Positions 11,667 through 21,021 of a stretch of DNA of 64,000 bases are shown piece by piece. Every line of letters starts with the position of its first letter. Position 1 is the first letter of the stretch. Source of the DNA: Acanthopleura granulata. Taxonomy: Eukaryota; Mollusca; Polyplacophora; Chitonida; Chitonidae. The stretch lies in NCBI GenBank assembly GCA_016165875.1, contig JABBOT010000005.1, positions 28,267,443 through 28,331,442 of the forward strand, given 5' to 3'. A program made the translations under genes and the position numbers. Below the pieces are notes generated by a model, which was not told the origin of the DNA, did no database searches, and was given only the letters and a program-made list of their open reading frames with translations.

Positions 11667-12600
11667 TTAGGTGTAGGTGCCGATCAGACTTGCAACCTGC
11701 CGTATAGATATGTAACTGGCCTCCAGCAATGAGCAAGATTTGTTAATCAGCCCTTGTGTTTTACGCTCACCCAATTCAATGGTCCTAGTGCATGAGTTTA
11801 TTACAAAGCCTAAATAAGATATTATTGGTGATGGCTCCAAAGCAGATCTTTCTAAGCCTGGCACAAAACCAAGTGTTTCCAGTTTGCTCAAAACCACATT
11901 AGTCTGACCACTACACTCTTCTTTGCTAGAAGTTATACCAAGCAAGTTGTCTACATGGTAACCACATCTTATGGCCGACAAACAGAAGTGTGAGTAAACG
12001 GATTTCATTGTTTCCGTGAGCAACAGCGCACTTGAAGTCAATCCAAATGGCAGATATGCATTCTGGTAGGTTTTCCCCATCCCTTGAAAATGAAGATATT
12101 TCCTATCACACTCGGAGATATGGATACAGTGGTAGGCATCCTGTAAATCAATTCATGTCAAAAAATCACCTCTTTTAAATATATCTGAAGTTACCTCCAA
12201 GATTTCATGTTTGACGTGATGGTATTCTACATATTCAGTAAGATTTTTAAATTTAGAAATGCTCTGTATTTGGCATTTTTCTTTTGACGGACAAAAGTGG
12301 TTGACAGATACTCGTCTTCACACGGGCAACATCTTTCTAGGCCTGTTTTGATTAAAGTTTTATTAACTCTGCGTCAATGACACTTTCTTCCAAATCGAAA
12401 AATTTAATTGGACTTCGCTTGAAATTCTGCACAGGGACAGCCATTAGCTCAGTCCTGTGGCCTGTGACCTTTTGCAGAACACATTTATCATTTGTTAACA
12501 TCTGCCAGTTAGGTAGGAACTATTTTGTGTCACCTGCTACAAAACCACTCACCTTTACCTCTTGTAAAACTGGTTGCCACTTTGCTCTGGGGCCTGAAAC
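11667..12600 (-). pseudogene. DIRS reverse transcriptase remnant
   Basis: The clearest part is 12,080-11,667, with the LPFGLTSSAL block and a degenerate catalytic box (GYHVDNLLGI where YxDD is expected). It continues through the ISYLGFVINS segment to SIRQVASLIG. Upstream, in shifted frames to about 12,600, the N-terminal RT blocks can be read (FVRQKKNAKYRAFLNLK and a DAYHCIHIS-type segment). The second catalytic Asp is altered, so the enzyme is dead. Confidence 0.82.
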
Positions 12601-12699
12601 GGCCTGGGCCTGTAGCCCTGGGATGTTAGCCTTTCTGGGAGCCTGCCGGGGTAACGTCCCCAAAACAGCGCTCCCCTGCCACGCCAGTCCTTTTAGCCT

Positions 12700-12955
12700 C
12701 CCCTTGGGAAGGACTGGTATTCTGTCTTTTTACTAACTTGACAAATATTGCTGATTTCATTAACTCTATCTTTTACCTGGTCCCCGAAAAATTATTGGAC
12801 GTAGCCACGTCCGGCATCGATAGGGATATGTACTTTTTGGACAGAAATGGTCGGATCAGCAGCCGCCTGGATGCTGATAAATTAAAGTAACAATTTGTTA
12901 GTACAACCAATGCCTGCAAGGTAGTCTGAGCCATACCATCCCACGTACTCACCGA
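12700..12955 (-). pseudogene. DIRS Gag C-terminal remnant
   Basis: The minus-strand reading ALVVLTNCYFNLSASRRLLI resembles the C-terminal part of DIRS Gag. It ends in a stop near 12,780 and its upstream part is absent because the right terminal repeat follows at once. Similarity is weak. Confidence 0.4.
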
Positions 12956-13109
12956 TCAGACGCGTGATAAAAAGACTATGAAGGTGCCTTGGCCTCGGGT
13001 TTTATAGTCAGGGACTATTTTCTTTGAAGATTACGCATACGCTGACGTTTTGGTAATTATGCAATGTGACCCCAAAAGGGCAAGACCATGCATAAAAGAA
13101 TCTCCGTTT

Positions 13110-13805
13110 TAAACTAGAATGAAAGCAAAATCAGTAAAATATGACTTTATCATGTCACATTTTTCATCCATGCTTTTATCAATACTAAATGTTTTCACAA
13201 CAAATGAAACTGATCCCAGGACATTCTGGATTTCGTTTTTGACAATAATTCCACTTTATAAAGCAAGTCACTCAAAGACTCGAACCATTTAATTAATTAA
13301 CAAAACTTGTAACAGAATGTGATATTTCATTTGTGATACAGAGCAAGGTTAACACTGCCCCATAAAGTCAGAAATGGTAGCCTGTAGTCTACCACACCAA
13401 AGGGTTTCATTTCACCTCATCACACGCATGTACATGATCAATGACCTACGTTTGTAATAATTAATATATCTCAACTTCATGCCATCCTTGTCCAATCCAG
13501 ATTCAACCCAACGTTTTGCATCTTGCAAAGGACTTCTTTTCTGTCAACACAAATATACAGTTAGCCAGTGTCTCGTCATCAATGACATATAACTGAGGGT
13601 AAGTGTTAGAGCATACATTTATTACCCTGTCTGCATGTGCTCGTCTTTCTTATGTCATGGATTAGTTAGAATTTTGGAAAGTGTCTGCTGAAGAGATTCA
13701 CTTTCAAATATATGTTAAAAACCATGCACTTTTTTATGAAGTGACCAGTTTGCATACATATTTACTGCGACAGCACACCTTATACCCTCACAATAAATGA
13801 TAACC
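13110..13805. other. Non-coding stretch
   Basis: No gene, RNA or repeat recognised. Confidence 0.5.
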
Positions 13806-13807
13806 TG

Positions 13808-13980
13808 ATTAATTTATTTATTTATTTATTTATCTGATTGGTGTTTCATGCCGTACTGAAGAATATTTCACTTATACGACGGCCTTCAGAATTATGATGG
13901 AAGGAAACTGGGCAGAGTCTGCGTTAAACCAGCAACGATTCGCAGGTTGCTGCCAGACGTTCACACGTACGAATCCAAAT
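13808..13980 (-). mobile_element. SINE family 1, head-truncated
   Basis: TTTA-repeat tail at 13,811-13,832, then GATTGGTGTTTCATGCCGTA and the body to GGTTGCTGCCAGAC. Confidence 0.8.
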
Positions 13981-14387
13981 TTTATGTTGAAACATATCAC
14001 AAATGTCCAGTAGACAGTTCCGCATTCATGTTCACACAGACACTTCGAAGACAGAAGCATCGCTTTCCAAGCATCGTGGAGATTACAACTGATAGGCATG
14101 AAACTGTTGACTCCGTGCACACGATGGATTCCATCTTGTATTGTTGACTGAATTCCCTGTGGACTGTGGACTTTTTTTTAAAGGTGCGCTGTTATACAAT
14201 ATACATAGTTAAAACTGATGGTGTTGTAGTGGAACTATATGTTCATGTGTATTCATCTTGCTATTGACTGCAATGCTCCGTCTGAGCCAGGCTGCAGTTT
14301 GTTTACAGGATCTACAGGATTCCATATTTTTAAATCTTCTAGCTGTCTCAGTTATGTGATAACAGAATCTTACTCTCGTGTTGATGT

Positions 14388-14455
14388 GATTTATTTATTT
14401 ATTTGCTTGGTGTTTTACACTGTACTCAAGAATATTTCACTTATACGATGACACC
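14388..14455 (-). mobile_element. SINE family 1, tail fragment only
   Basis: Tail (TTTATTTATTTGC) and CACTGTACTCAAGAATATTT remain. Confidence 0.7.
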
Positions 14456-14529
14456 CCACTTAAACCTACCCAGTTGTAACGTCAGGCACCATCATTTACT
14501 TTAATACACATTATGAGATGGCATACCCT

Positions 14530-14685
14530 TAATTTATTTATATATGTGTATGGATGGTGTTCTACGCCTTATTCAAAAATATGTCTCTTACGCGACGGCG
14601 GCCAGCATTATGATGGCGGGAAACCAGGCAGAGCCCTGGGGAATCTCAAAACTATCCGCAAGTTGTTGGCATTTGACATGAAAGT
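14530..14685 (-). mobile_element. SINE family 1, tail and body
   Basis: GACGGCGGCCAGCATTATGA is well preserved; the head is missing. Confidence 0.75.
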
Positions 14686-15204
14686 TATGAAACTTTTGCA
14701 TATGTTGTGAGCTTCAACTTATTTCATAATTTTCATACCAAACGAACACTTGTGTAAGCAACACCTACATGTATATAAGCTACATGTACCTACAAAGAAA
14801 CAAGTTTCATGCTAAAATGCAAAGTTTGGAATGGAACACAGAGGTAAGGAAAAGCAGACAGACCGAATGAGAAACATATGCAGACAGATTTTGTGAAACA
14901 TGAGGAAACACTGATTATGACACTGTGTCCAATGCCCACGTGTAAGCCGTTTTGGAGATACATATGGGAATACTGTCACAGACACGTGGAAGGATGGCAC
15001 CCGTTTTAGTACAGCGCTAGCAGATGGTCCTGTAAACTACAGTTACCTTTGGAGCTGCACAACAGAAATGGAGTTATTATAGGCTAAAAGGTTCACATTT
15101 TCAGAGCATATCAAGCCCTTAATGTTAATATAGACTGAAAATAACAATTCATTTAAAGCTGACTTTTCGAAGAATGGTCTTCATGATATACAATCATCGT
15201 ACAG

Positions 15205-15478
15205 ATGTTCTACTTACTTACTTATTTGATTGGTGTTTTACACTGTACTCAAGACTGTTTCATTTCTAAGATGGCAGCCAGCATTACAATGGGAGAAAAA
15301 CAGGTAGAGCCTGGAGGAAACCAACGACCATACAAACATTCCTGGCGGACCTTTCCATATACGGCGCGAGAGAAAGCCAGCATAAGCGGGACTTGAATTC
15401 ACATCGACCACATTGGTAAGAGGCACGGAGTCATAATACCGCGCTGGTGCTCTAACCCCCTCTACCACAGAGGCCCCC
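15205..15478 (-). mobile_element. SINE family 1, full length
   Basis: Runs from a CTTA-repeat tail through GATTGGTGTTTTACACTGTA to a head ending CTCTACCACAGAGGCCCC. Confidence 0.85.
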
Positions 15479-15479
15479 A

Positions 15480-16190
15480 CAGATATTCTTAGACAAACTG
15501 CAGATAAAAACTACAAAATCAGTACAGAATTCTCTTCTAGTTTATGTTGCTCTTACAGGACTTAAAATACTGCACCCAACCCCCATTTATTATTTTTTTT
15601 TCCTTTCTCGTCAGTCACCAGGGCCTGATCTAGGCTGATTTTGAATCCCATTTGGAGTGTCTGGGCATTTCAAGTACAAATCAAGAAATAGGAATATTTC
15701 AAATGCAAGGGGTGATTTAGTTTATCTATAAAACTGTGCTAGAAAGGCTTCACAGTGTTATTTATGTAACAATCATGGTTTTGGCGTCGGTTAATTATGT
15801 TAATTAAGTGCGTGCTGCTCATGACAAGGTGTGTTGAAACCAATGCTGAGTGAAGTGACGCAGTTCCGATTTCAGTTATATTTATAGTATACCGTACTGT
15901 ACATGTTTGTTGTTGTTGTATCGTCTAGAGAACCTTGATGTCTAACTGATCTGCGACCTAGATTCATTACTCCTGATTGCCCTGCATGTACAGATAATCT
16001 TTGCCCGGCAGTTCACTGTCTAAAAGTTGCACTGATCATCATAGCCATTTCAAACAGAAAGCTCTGAAGCAACACGGTGGATAGGTGAGCCTGAGTACCA
16101 CATGCCCATAGCACTGCTGCACACATCCAGTCAATTCGTTAAACCTACAGTTTTCAGTATACAGGTATAAAAACACCTCCTGTTGGCTGT
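15480..16190. other. Non-coding stretch
   Basis: No gene or named repeat recognised. Confidence 0.5.
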
Positions 16191-16385
16191 TTTAGCCTCT
16201 GCCATTCAAGGCAGTCATATTTGGCCACAGACGGGCAAGAATGCCACAAAATTCTCTCTTAAGTTTTCTGATAAAAAGCTTCCATAATTGAGAGAAATAG
16301 GGCACATAGGGCAGATTTCCTATAGGTATAAAAACCAAAAAAAAAAAGCCTTACTACTTATGTAGTAATAACAGAACAATGGCAT
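16190..16385 (+). repeat. Dispersed ~200-bp repeat, copy 1
   Basis: Shares GCCATTCAAGGCAGTCATA, CTGATAAAAAGC.TCCAT and TAGGGCAGATTTCCTA with 37,665-37,880 in the same orientation. Confidence 0.8.
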
Positions 16386-16591
16386 GTCTGTGTGCTATGT
16401 AATAGACGGTAGATATGCTGTGCCCCTTTCACCCCATCCCCCGAAATAATATAATGGGTAGTCAGCTTCAGTGGTGGCAGATTTATCATTGATATACATT
16501 ATTACCCAGGCCAGTAGTATACAATGTGGCCCACACCGCTCATTCCTATCTTTTAACCTGGGTTTTGCTGGTGGTACCCAGGTAGTACCGG

Positions 16592-16727
16592 TGAAGTTCA
16601 TGGATCGGGGAACTGTACGTATAGTTGTAAGGATTGTGCTCAGCGGTTTACCCGTATATCAACTCTGAAACGGCATTATCATCGAACTGGACATGGAGAG
16701 GAAAGTGATATGAGTGGAGAAAGACTG
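16592..16727 (+). pseudogene. C2H2 zinc-finger exon, truncated copy
   Basis: The frame contains the second finger (CKDCAQRF...HYHRTGH) and ends at a splice donor (CTG then GTGAGT at 16,728). Compared with the intact exon at 47,020-47,226 it lacks the start codon, the first finger and all upstream sequence, so it is a 5'-truncated copy. A long TA repeat begins 7 bp into the intron. Confidence 0.7.
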
Positions 16728-16731
16728 GTGA

Positions 16732-16734
<3 letters not shown>

Positions 16735-16815
<81 letters not shown>
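16735..16815. repeat. (TA)n microsatellite
   Basis: About 40 TA units just inside the zinc-finger intron. Confidence 0.97.
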
Positions 16816-16817
<2 letters not shown>

Positions 16818-17455
16818 TACTGTTGTGAGTATACATTTTCAGAGCATAGTGTGTCATATTTATATTTATATATATATGATAAGTTAAGGGGGAGTGAATG
16901 TTAGGGGCTAATCTTGGTTTGATTATGTGACATCACGGTGTGTGATGTCACGACAAATCACAGACAGACATATAAATAACAAAGAACATAATACATAACA
17001 GAGAGTACATGAAAAAAACAAACAAGCATTTATCCATCGGTGTAGGGTTTTCAGGGGTAGTCGGTGTTGAGGGCGTGGTACAATCTACAAAGCTTATGAA
17101 CATTAACAATTAACATAATGTGAATGTGCATAGGCTTCGTGAAGTGTACCAGCCATATATCCATCGGTGTTGAGGGCGTGGCACAAATGTTCAGACACCT
17201 ATGTTCGTAACAGTTTAAATAATGTTAACGAACATAGGCCCTGTAAAGCGTACCAGGCATATACCCATTGGTCCATTGGCGTATATTTTCCAGGTAGGTG
17301 GTGTTGAGGAGGGTGGTGCAATATACTCTCCCCCAATACATCGATAGTTATAATTATAGTCTCAATGTACCACGGGACAGTTTAGTGTCCCTCCCATATA
17401 GCCACTGCTCCGTCCGTGTAGTTTTTTTGTGGTAGGTGGAGTTGGCTGTCGCACA

Positions 17456-17572
17456 CTAACTACGTCTGTGACCGTCCACAGTTAGAAATAGACAATGTGG
17501 AAAGCCGCGGATGTAGTATAGTGTACAGCGTGGTTGTGCTTGATCCATCTCTGGAGTGTTGACATGGTCCAT
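17456..17572 (-). CDS. Small protein H, tandem copy 2 (hypothetical)
   Basis: A 38-codon frame beginning MDHVNTPEMDQAQPRC and ending VDGHRRS. The same start is found at 17,902 and 47,877, so the segment is conserved at protein level. It contains a hydrophobic stretch after YYIRG. The function is unknown, and I cannot exclude that the frame is a chance product of conserved DNA. Confidence 0.35.
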   Translation of the reverse strand: MDHVNTPEMDQAQPRCTLYYIRGFPHCLFLTVDGHRRS

Positions 17573-17773
17573 CGTGCACCGGGTAACATTGGTCCATTGG
17601 CGTAGATCTTCCAGGTAGGGGGTGTTGAGGAGATGGAACACTATACTCAACCTCAATACATGAACAGTTATAATTATAATGCCCATGTATCGGGGAGAGT
17701 TTAGTGTCCCTCCCATATAGCCACTGCTCCGTCCGTGTAGGTTTTTCTGGTAGGTCGAGTTGAGCGTTGCACA

Positions 17774-17902
17774 CTAACTACACCTGTGACCATCGACAGT
17801 TATAAATAGACAATGTCCACGGATGTAGTATAGTGTACAGCGTGGTTGTGCTTGATCCATCTCTGGAGTGTTGACATGGTCCATCGTGCGCTGGGTAACC
17901 AT
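17774..17902 (-). CDS. Small protein H, tandem copy 1 (hypothetical)
   Basis: A 42-codon frame (MVTQRTMDHVNTPEM... to VDGHRCS). A TATA-like AGTATAATT lies just upstream on the minus strand (about 17,912-17,921) and is conserved in the copy at 47.9 kb. Its 3' flank (16,890-17,030) shares TGTCTGTGATTTGTC and an ATTAGCCCCTAACATTCA block with the flanks of the histone-type cassettes, but no canonical stem-loop was found. Function unknown. Confidence 0.4.
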   Translation of the reverse strand: MVTQRTMDHVNTPEMDQAQPRCTLYYIRGHCLFITVDGHRCS

Positions 17903-18145
17903 CAGGCGCTCACAAATTATACTACACTGTGAACACCCGAGGCCACTTAGCGTACAATAAACTGGGGATGGCGACGTCAGGCGTAGATAAAATAGATAAA
18001 TCACAAAAAATAACCAATAAATAAATAAAATAACCCCAAAATAGTCAAAACATCCCAAAACATGCAAAAATAGCCAAAACATCAAAAAAAAAGAAGAAAA
18101 AACCATAGTGCTCATGTTTTGGAAAGTCCTTTCGACAGGGTGGGT

Positions 18146-18161
18146 GACTCTGAAAAGAGCC
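18146..18161 (-). terminator. Histone-type 3' stem-loop (gene I/G cassette)
   Basis: The minus strand reads GGCTCTTTTCAGAGTC in the context CCAAA...CACCCA. This is the animal histone-mRNA stem-loop with one changed base in the lower stem. A downstream element CTGTCGAAAGGACTTTCC follows at about 18,122-18,139. Confidence 0.8.
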
Positions 18162-18229
18162 TTTGGATATATGGGAGATAAGAAGGAGCGGTAGGAGGAG
18201 GAAGGAATATCACTGATTAAACATGGCGC

Positions 18230-18352
18230 TGTTAGTCCGATGGTCAGACGAGGGAGGGAAAGCTACGGTATAGACATCTTTCCTAGGGTCCATACAAATG
18301 AGGTTTCCAATGACTTGGTGAGGCTAAAAGACATGGTGAGGCTAAAACCTAC
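18230..18352 (+). CDS. Possible plus-strand exon of the zinc-finger gene
   Basis: An open frame reads SPMVRRGRESYGIDIFPR then an EVSNDLVRLK block to a stop. The copy at 48,254-48,424 reads SPMVRRRRRRKSDGIDIFPR with the same following block, so it is conserved in this frame. It lies opposite the 3' part of the gene I transcript. Linking it to the zinc-finger exon is inference only; candidate acceptors are present but unproven. Confidence 0.3.
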
Positions 18353-18475
18353 GCAAAAAAGCTAGGACATGTACATTCCAAAGATGCAGGAGGTTTCCAA
18401 TGACTCGGTGAGGGTAGAGGACATCTTGAGGTTAAAAACCAGACAGGAAAGATCCGCCATTTACATTCCAACTTT
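18290..18475. repeat. Degenerate ~76-bp tandem repeat
   Basis: Units share GAGGTTTCCAATGACTYGGT and a TGTACATTCCA block. The copy at 48,340-48,560 has clearer units. A 76-bp period shifts the reading frame. Confidence 0.75.
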
Positions 18476-18505
18476 TCCACCGCTTCCTATTCCGCTCACC
18501 TCTGT

Positions 18506-18625
18506 TTAGAACTCCATTGTAAATAATTTTATGTGGAGTGCGATGGTGTAGCAGTCATCACTGTACGAGAAGTGCTTGGCAAACGGCATGAAGAACAAGA
18601 GATCCCTCAGCCAACCACCTGCCAT
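18506..18625 (-). CDS. Small hydrophobic protein I (hypothetical)
   Basis: A 39-codon frame starting MAGGWLRDLLFFMPFAKHFS. The copy at 48,668 conserves AGWLKDLLFF and FAKHFSY but carries an insertion and runs into repeat-encoded sequence. The first half is hydrophobic and could be membrane-associated. It lies 21 bp downstream of the end of the gene G reading frame and upstream of the histone-type stem-loop, so it probably shares gene G's transcript. Function unknown. Confidence 0.45.
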   Translation of the reverse strand: MAGGWLRDLLFFMPFAKHFSYSDDCYTIALHIKLFTMEF

Positions 18626-18646
18626 AGATACGTCTGGTTATGAAAC

Positions 18647-19030
18647 TTAGTTGTTGTTGTTGTTATCGTTGTTGGGTGGTTCTCCCACATGTCTGTATTC
18701 CACCTGCGCACGTAAAAGTCTCACACGATTCCTTTCCATGATGTACTCCAGTTCATTCCCCTCTTAAGCATGTAAATGGAGGAATCTTGTAAACTCTGGT
18801 CCTGGTCCCACCATAACTTGTCGCTCCAAGGCTTCCATGTATTTTAAATAGGCTGTTTCATATTCCTTGTAACAGTATTCCAGTCGTTTCTTCAGGAGGA
18901 ATCGCCATAACGCTAGTCCATCCGTTTCGGAGTCCCCTGTACGTACTACGATGCTCGGGCAGTCTCGTAATGGAATAATCATCTCCGTGAGTGAATCCAT
19001 AATCTTCCCCTCTCTCTGGCTTTTTGTCAT
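18647..19030 (-). pseudogene. Small protein G (conserved, unknown function), nonsense-interrupted
   Basis: The start is taken at 19,030 (MTKSQREGKIMDSL), about 65 bp downstream of a TATATAG box (19,092-19,099) on the minus strand. The frame is open for 88 codons, meets a TAA at 18,764-18,766, and then stays open to 18,647. The protein looks alpha-helical (LALWRFLLKKRLEY...YLKYMEALERQ). The copy at 49.06-48.68 kb has the same ~126-codon layout but its only stop is elsewhere, at 48,861. So the two copies were broken independently and the intact parent was about 126 aa. No domain recognised. Confidence 0.6.
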
Positions 19031-19091
19031 GAAATCAGCTCCCGCAGAAATGCAGTAGAGTGACTGTGCATCTGTCACCAATGCTAACAGA

Positions 19092-19181
19092 CTATATAGC
19101 AGCAGCGCTAAACGAAAGCAGTGGTTTTGGAATTATCTGAGCAGTGATTGGTGAAGAAAGAAAAAAAATGCGCGGACCGGT
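19092..19181 (-). promoter_or_regulatory. Gene G promoter: TATATAG box and CGGTCCGCGC element
   Basis: On the minus strand CGGTCCGCGC (19,172-19,181) lies ~75 bp upstream of CTATATAG. The same CGGTCCGC element occurs upstream of the cassettes at 20.5, 33.9 and 34.5 kb. Confidence 0.55.
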
Positions 19182-20046
19182 GTACTCCGGGAGTTGTTTT
19201 TATGAAATAAATATACCGGTGCTTGTAAACTCTCGTCCCCAAAAAAGCGCGACGGTCAGAGAGAGCAATTTCACCATTTCTCATTGGTTCAAAGCGGTCA
19301 CGTGGGCTTCCTGCATTTACAAGCATTGTGTTTTTACCGTGTCTCTTTTTTGGATGGAAATATAAGAATATAGCGTTAAATATCAACTTTTATTTAGATA
19401 TAATCTTAATAATTAAAAAATAGAAGTCCTTAATATACATAATTTGTCAGCGTGGGTATAAAATATGAAAGAGGTAAAGAGATAATTCGTGTTTTACACC
19501 CCAAGAGAACCACAACAGTAGATGTACGCTATATTGGTATGAGCTGGAGGTAGGGGAAATTCCACTGTTCTGATTGGTCGATAGTGGGCGATGTGTGAGC
19601 AGTGCTAAGAAATTTTCAATCCTTGTGTTTCACTATAGCATAGCGGTTTGCCTTATAGTATATTAAAAACAATGTTTCGCTCTCGTAGGTTCATACAGTA
19701 CACAGGAGGATGCGTGGATATAGAGAGATATCAATAGCTTACTCGTATGTACAGAAATATTAAAAAACAAAAGCAGTGTGAAAATATCAGCATTTAGTTT
19801 TGACATATAAATTTAATAATTAGAAAGGATATATACACGGTCGTAATACACGTAATTTGTTTTTTGTAGTATGGATGTAAATGCAAGCGTTATATGCGGA
19901 TGAAAACGTGGTATAATTGGGTGTATGCACATGTATCTACATCACTATCATAAAGATGAAACGGGGTTGAATGTGAGGGGCTAATTTTGGTTTTGTTTCA
20001 CATAAAGCTTACAAAATCACAGACATAAAATGAAACATACATACCC

Positions 20047-20050
<4 letters not shown>
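19182..20050. other. Conserved non-coding segment of the terminal repeat
   Basis: Up to about 19,850 it is nearly identical to 49,190-49,850 but has no convincing coding frame. Its right part (19,970-20,045) holds the shared cassette 3' flank (ATGTCTGTGATTTTGT and TTAGCCCCTCACATTCAA on the minus strand). Confidence 0.6.

Positions 20051-20051
<1 letters not shown>

Positions 20052-20121
<70 letters not shown>
20052..20121. repeat. (TA)n microsatellite
   Basis: About 35 TA units downstream of the cassette E stem-loop. Confidence 0.97.
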
Positions 20122-20123
<2 letters not shown>

Positions 20124-20163
20124 TGCTTAGATTTCGAAAGCAAACCTTTGGGGGAAATTGGTT

Positions 20164-20179
20164 AGCCCTTACAAGGGCT
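20164..20179 (-). terminator. Histone-like 3' stem-loop of cassette E
   Basis: The minus strand reads AGCCCTTGTAAGGGCT: a 6-bp stem and 4-nt loop as in histone mRNA, but with A-T instead of G-C at the base and G at the third loop-region position. It is followed by AACCA and a degenerate purine-rich element (CCCCCAAAGG). Confidence 0.6.
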
Positions 20180-20266
20180 GTTGGAGATGATGGGGTAGTT
20201 TAGCTTAGCTTAGCTTAGCTTAACTCAGCTTTCATTCGGAACCACAGCTTCGTTCTGGCCGATATA

Positions 20267-20510
20267 CTAACGTAAGGCACGTTCAGCTTTATGTAACTTT
20301 TCCCGTGCGTATTCCAATGCGGAGCTAGCCTCTTGCACCTCTATCATTTGCTTCTCTCCCAACAACCCGCCGTCGCCTGTTAAGGCTTGCTTGTGGATTT
20401 CATCCAGTTCTTTGTACCGGGCTTCCAGTCTTCCCATCCATCTAAGCAGTGTCTTCTCCCTTCGCTCCTTTCCATAATCGCTCCGATAAAATTCTGCGGA
20501 ATGAGTACAT
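20267..20510 (-). pseudogene. Cassette E small coiled-coil protein, frameshifted
   Basis: The first ATG after the TATA box is at 20,510, but its frame closes after 22 codons. The long frame (20,437-20,267, 56 codons from MGRLEARYKELDEI) stays open upstream to about 20,535 without a start, so a one-base frameshift between 20,510 and 20,437 is likely. The product is highly charged and helical (RLEARYKELDEIHKQAL, ALEYAREKLHKAERALR), suggesting a short coiled coil. The promoter is nearly identical to that of cassette F at 50.3 kb, but the two proteins are not alike. No known domain. Confidence 0.55.
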
Positions 20511-20524
20511 CTAACTGAGTTTCC

Positions 20525-20585
20525 CTTTTATATGAATTGGGCGGCTTGTAAAGTTTGACACCACCCCAAACACTGCGGACCGAAT
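20525..20585 (-). promoter_or_regulatory. Cassette E promoter
   Basis: The minus strand carries ATTCGGTCCGCAGTG (20,571-20,585) then TTTACAAGCCGCCCAATTCA and TATAAAAG (20,525-20,532). The CCGCCC-ATTCATATAAAAG core recurs in cassettes A, C and F. Confidence 0.7.
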
Positions 20586-20889
20586 AGAGAGCAAAATCCC
20601 ATGCATCTGATTGGACGATAGGGCCTATACCGTACCCGCGGCTGTGGATTTTCAACCCCTGTGTTTTACTAACATAGGGATATCGCCTATGTGGACTGCG
20701 TATTTTAAATACACACACGCACATATATTCCGGCACACATATCAAACTTAATAATACAGACATAATACAATTTGTTTATATATAATAGAGTATAATTACG
20801 ATGTGCACAACACAAAACATATATTTATTATTTGACACATATAAAAGACAAATAAATAACTGTGAAAATAATGTAGTGCTTTTCTATTA

Positions 20890-20937
20890 GAAAGACTCTT
20901 TCGACAGAATAGGTCGACCTTTTATTTTTGTAAGGTC
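20890..20937 (-). terminator. Modified stem-loop and downstream element of cassette D
   Basis: The minus strand has GACCTT and AAGGTC arms (20,916-20,937) with an enlarged 10-nt loop, followed by CTGTCGAAAGAGTCTTTC. That downstream element matches the one in the gene G/I cassette, but the loop is not canonical. Confidence 0.45.
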
Positions 20938-21021
20938 TATGGTCGGGTATGGGTTGGTCGGTTGATTGGATGGGTGGGATGGTTCGTTTGTTTTCGTTGG
21001 GTTGTCAAAAATCACTAGGTA

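Larger units (their letters stand above)
9565..13110 (-). mobile_element. Decayed DIRS-type tyrosine-recombinase retrotransposon
   Basis: Inverted terminal repeats are visible: 9,615-9,735 is the reverse complement of 12,991-13,100, sharing CGGGTTTTATANTCAGGGAC and TTTTCTTTGAAGAT. On the minus strand the order is gag remnant, RT, RNase H, then tyrosine recombinase, as in DIRS elements. All coding parts are broken. The gag N-terminus is missing next to the right repeat, and at ~3.5 kb the element is short for the group. Confidence 0.88.
17271..17912. repeat. 321-bp tandem duplication
   Basis: Two head-to-tail units begin with GGTCCATTGGCGTA at 17,270 and 17,591. The copy at 47.6-47.94 kb has a single unit, so the doubling is specific to this copy. 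Each unit contains one gene H frame. Confidence 0.9.
16510..20600 (+). repeat. Left-terminal Polinton segment, copy 1 of a direct repeat
   Basis: Matches 46,650-50,388 in gene order and sequence (zinc-finger exon, gene H, genes I and G, then a promoter-sharing cassette). Differences are a ~400-bp deletion in the zinc-finger region here, a 321-bp tandem duplication here at 17,271-17,912, and an unrelated coding part in the last cassette. Similarity ends at GAGAGCAAAAT (20,600). Confidence 0.88.

Noticed and set aside
12377..12736. 119-codon plus-strand frame in the DIRS element
   Set aside because: It lies antisense to the RT and gag remnants and has no recognisable domain.
16650..16904. Frames encoding long Tyr-Ile repeats around 16.7 and 49.9 kb
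   Set aside because: They are translations of TA microsatellites.
16927..16950. TGACATCAC...GTGATGTCA hairpin as a histone-type terminator
   Set aside because: It has a longer stem and a different loop; the hairpin is conserved at 47.37 kb but does not fit the histone consensus.
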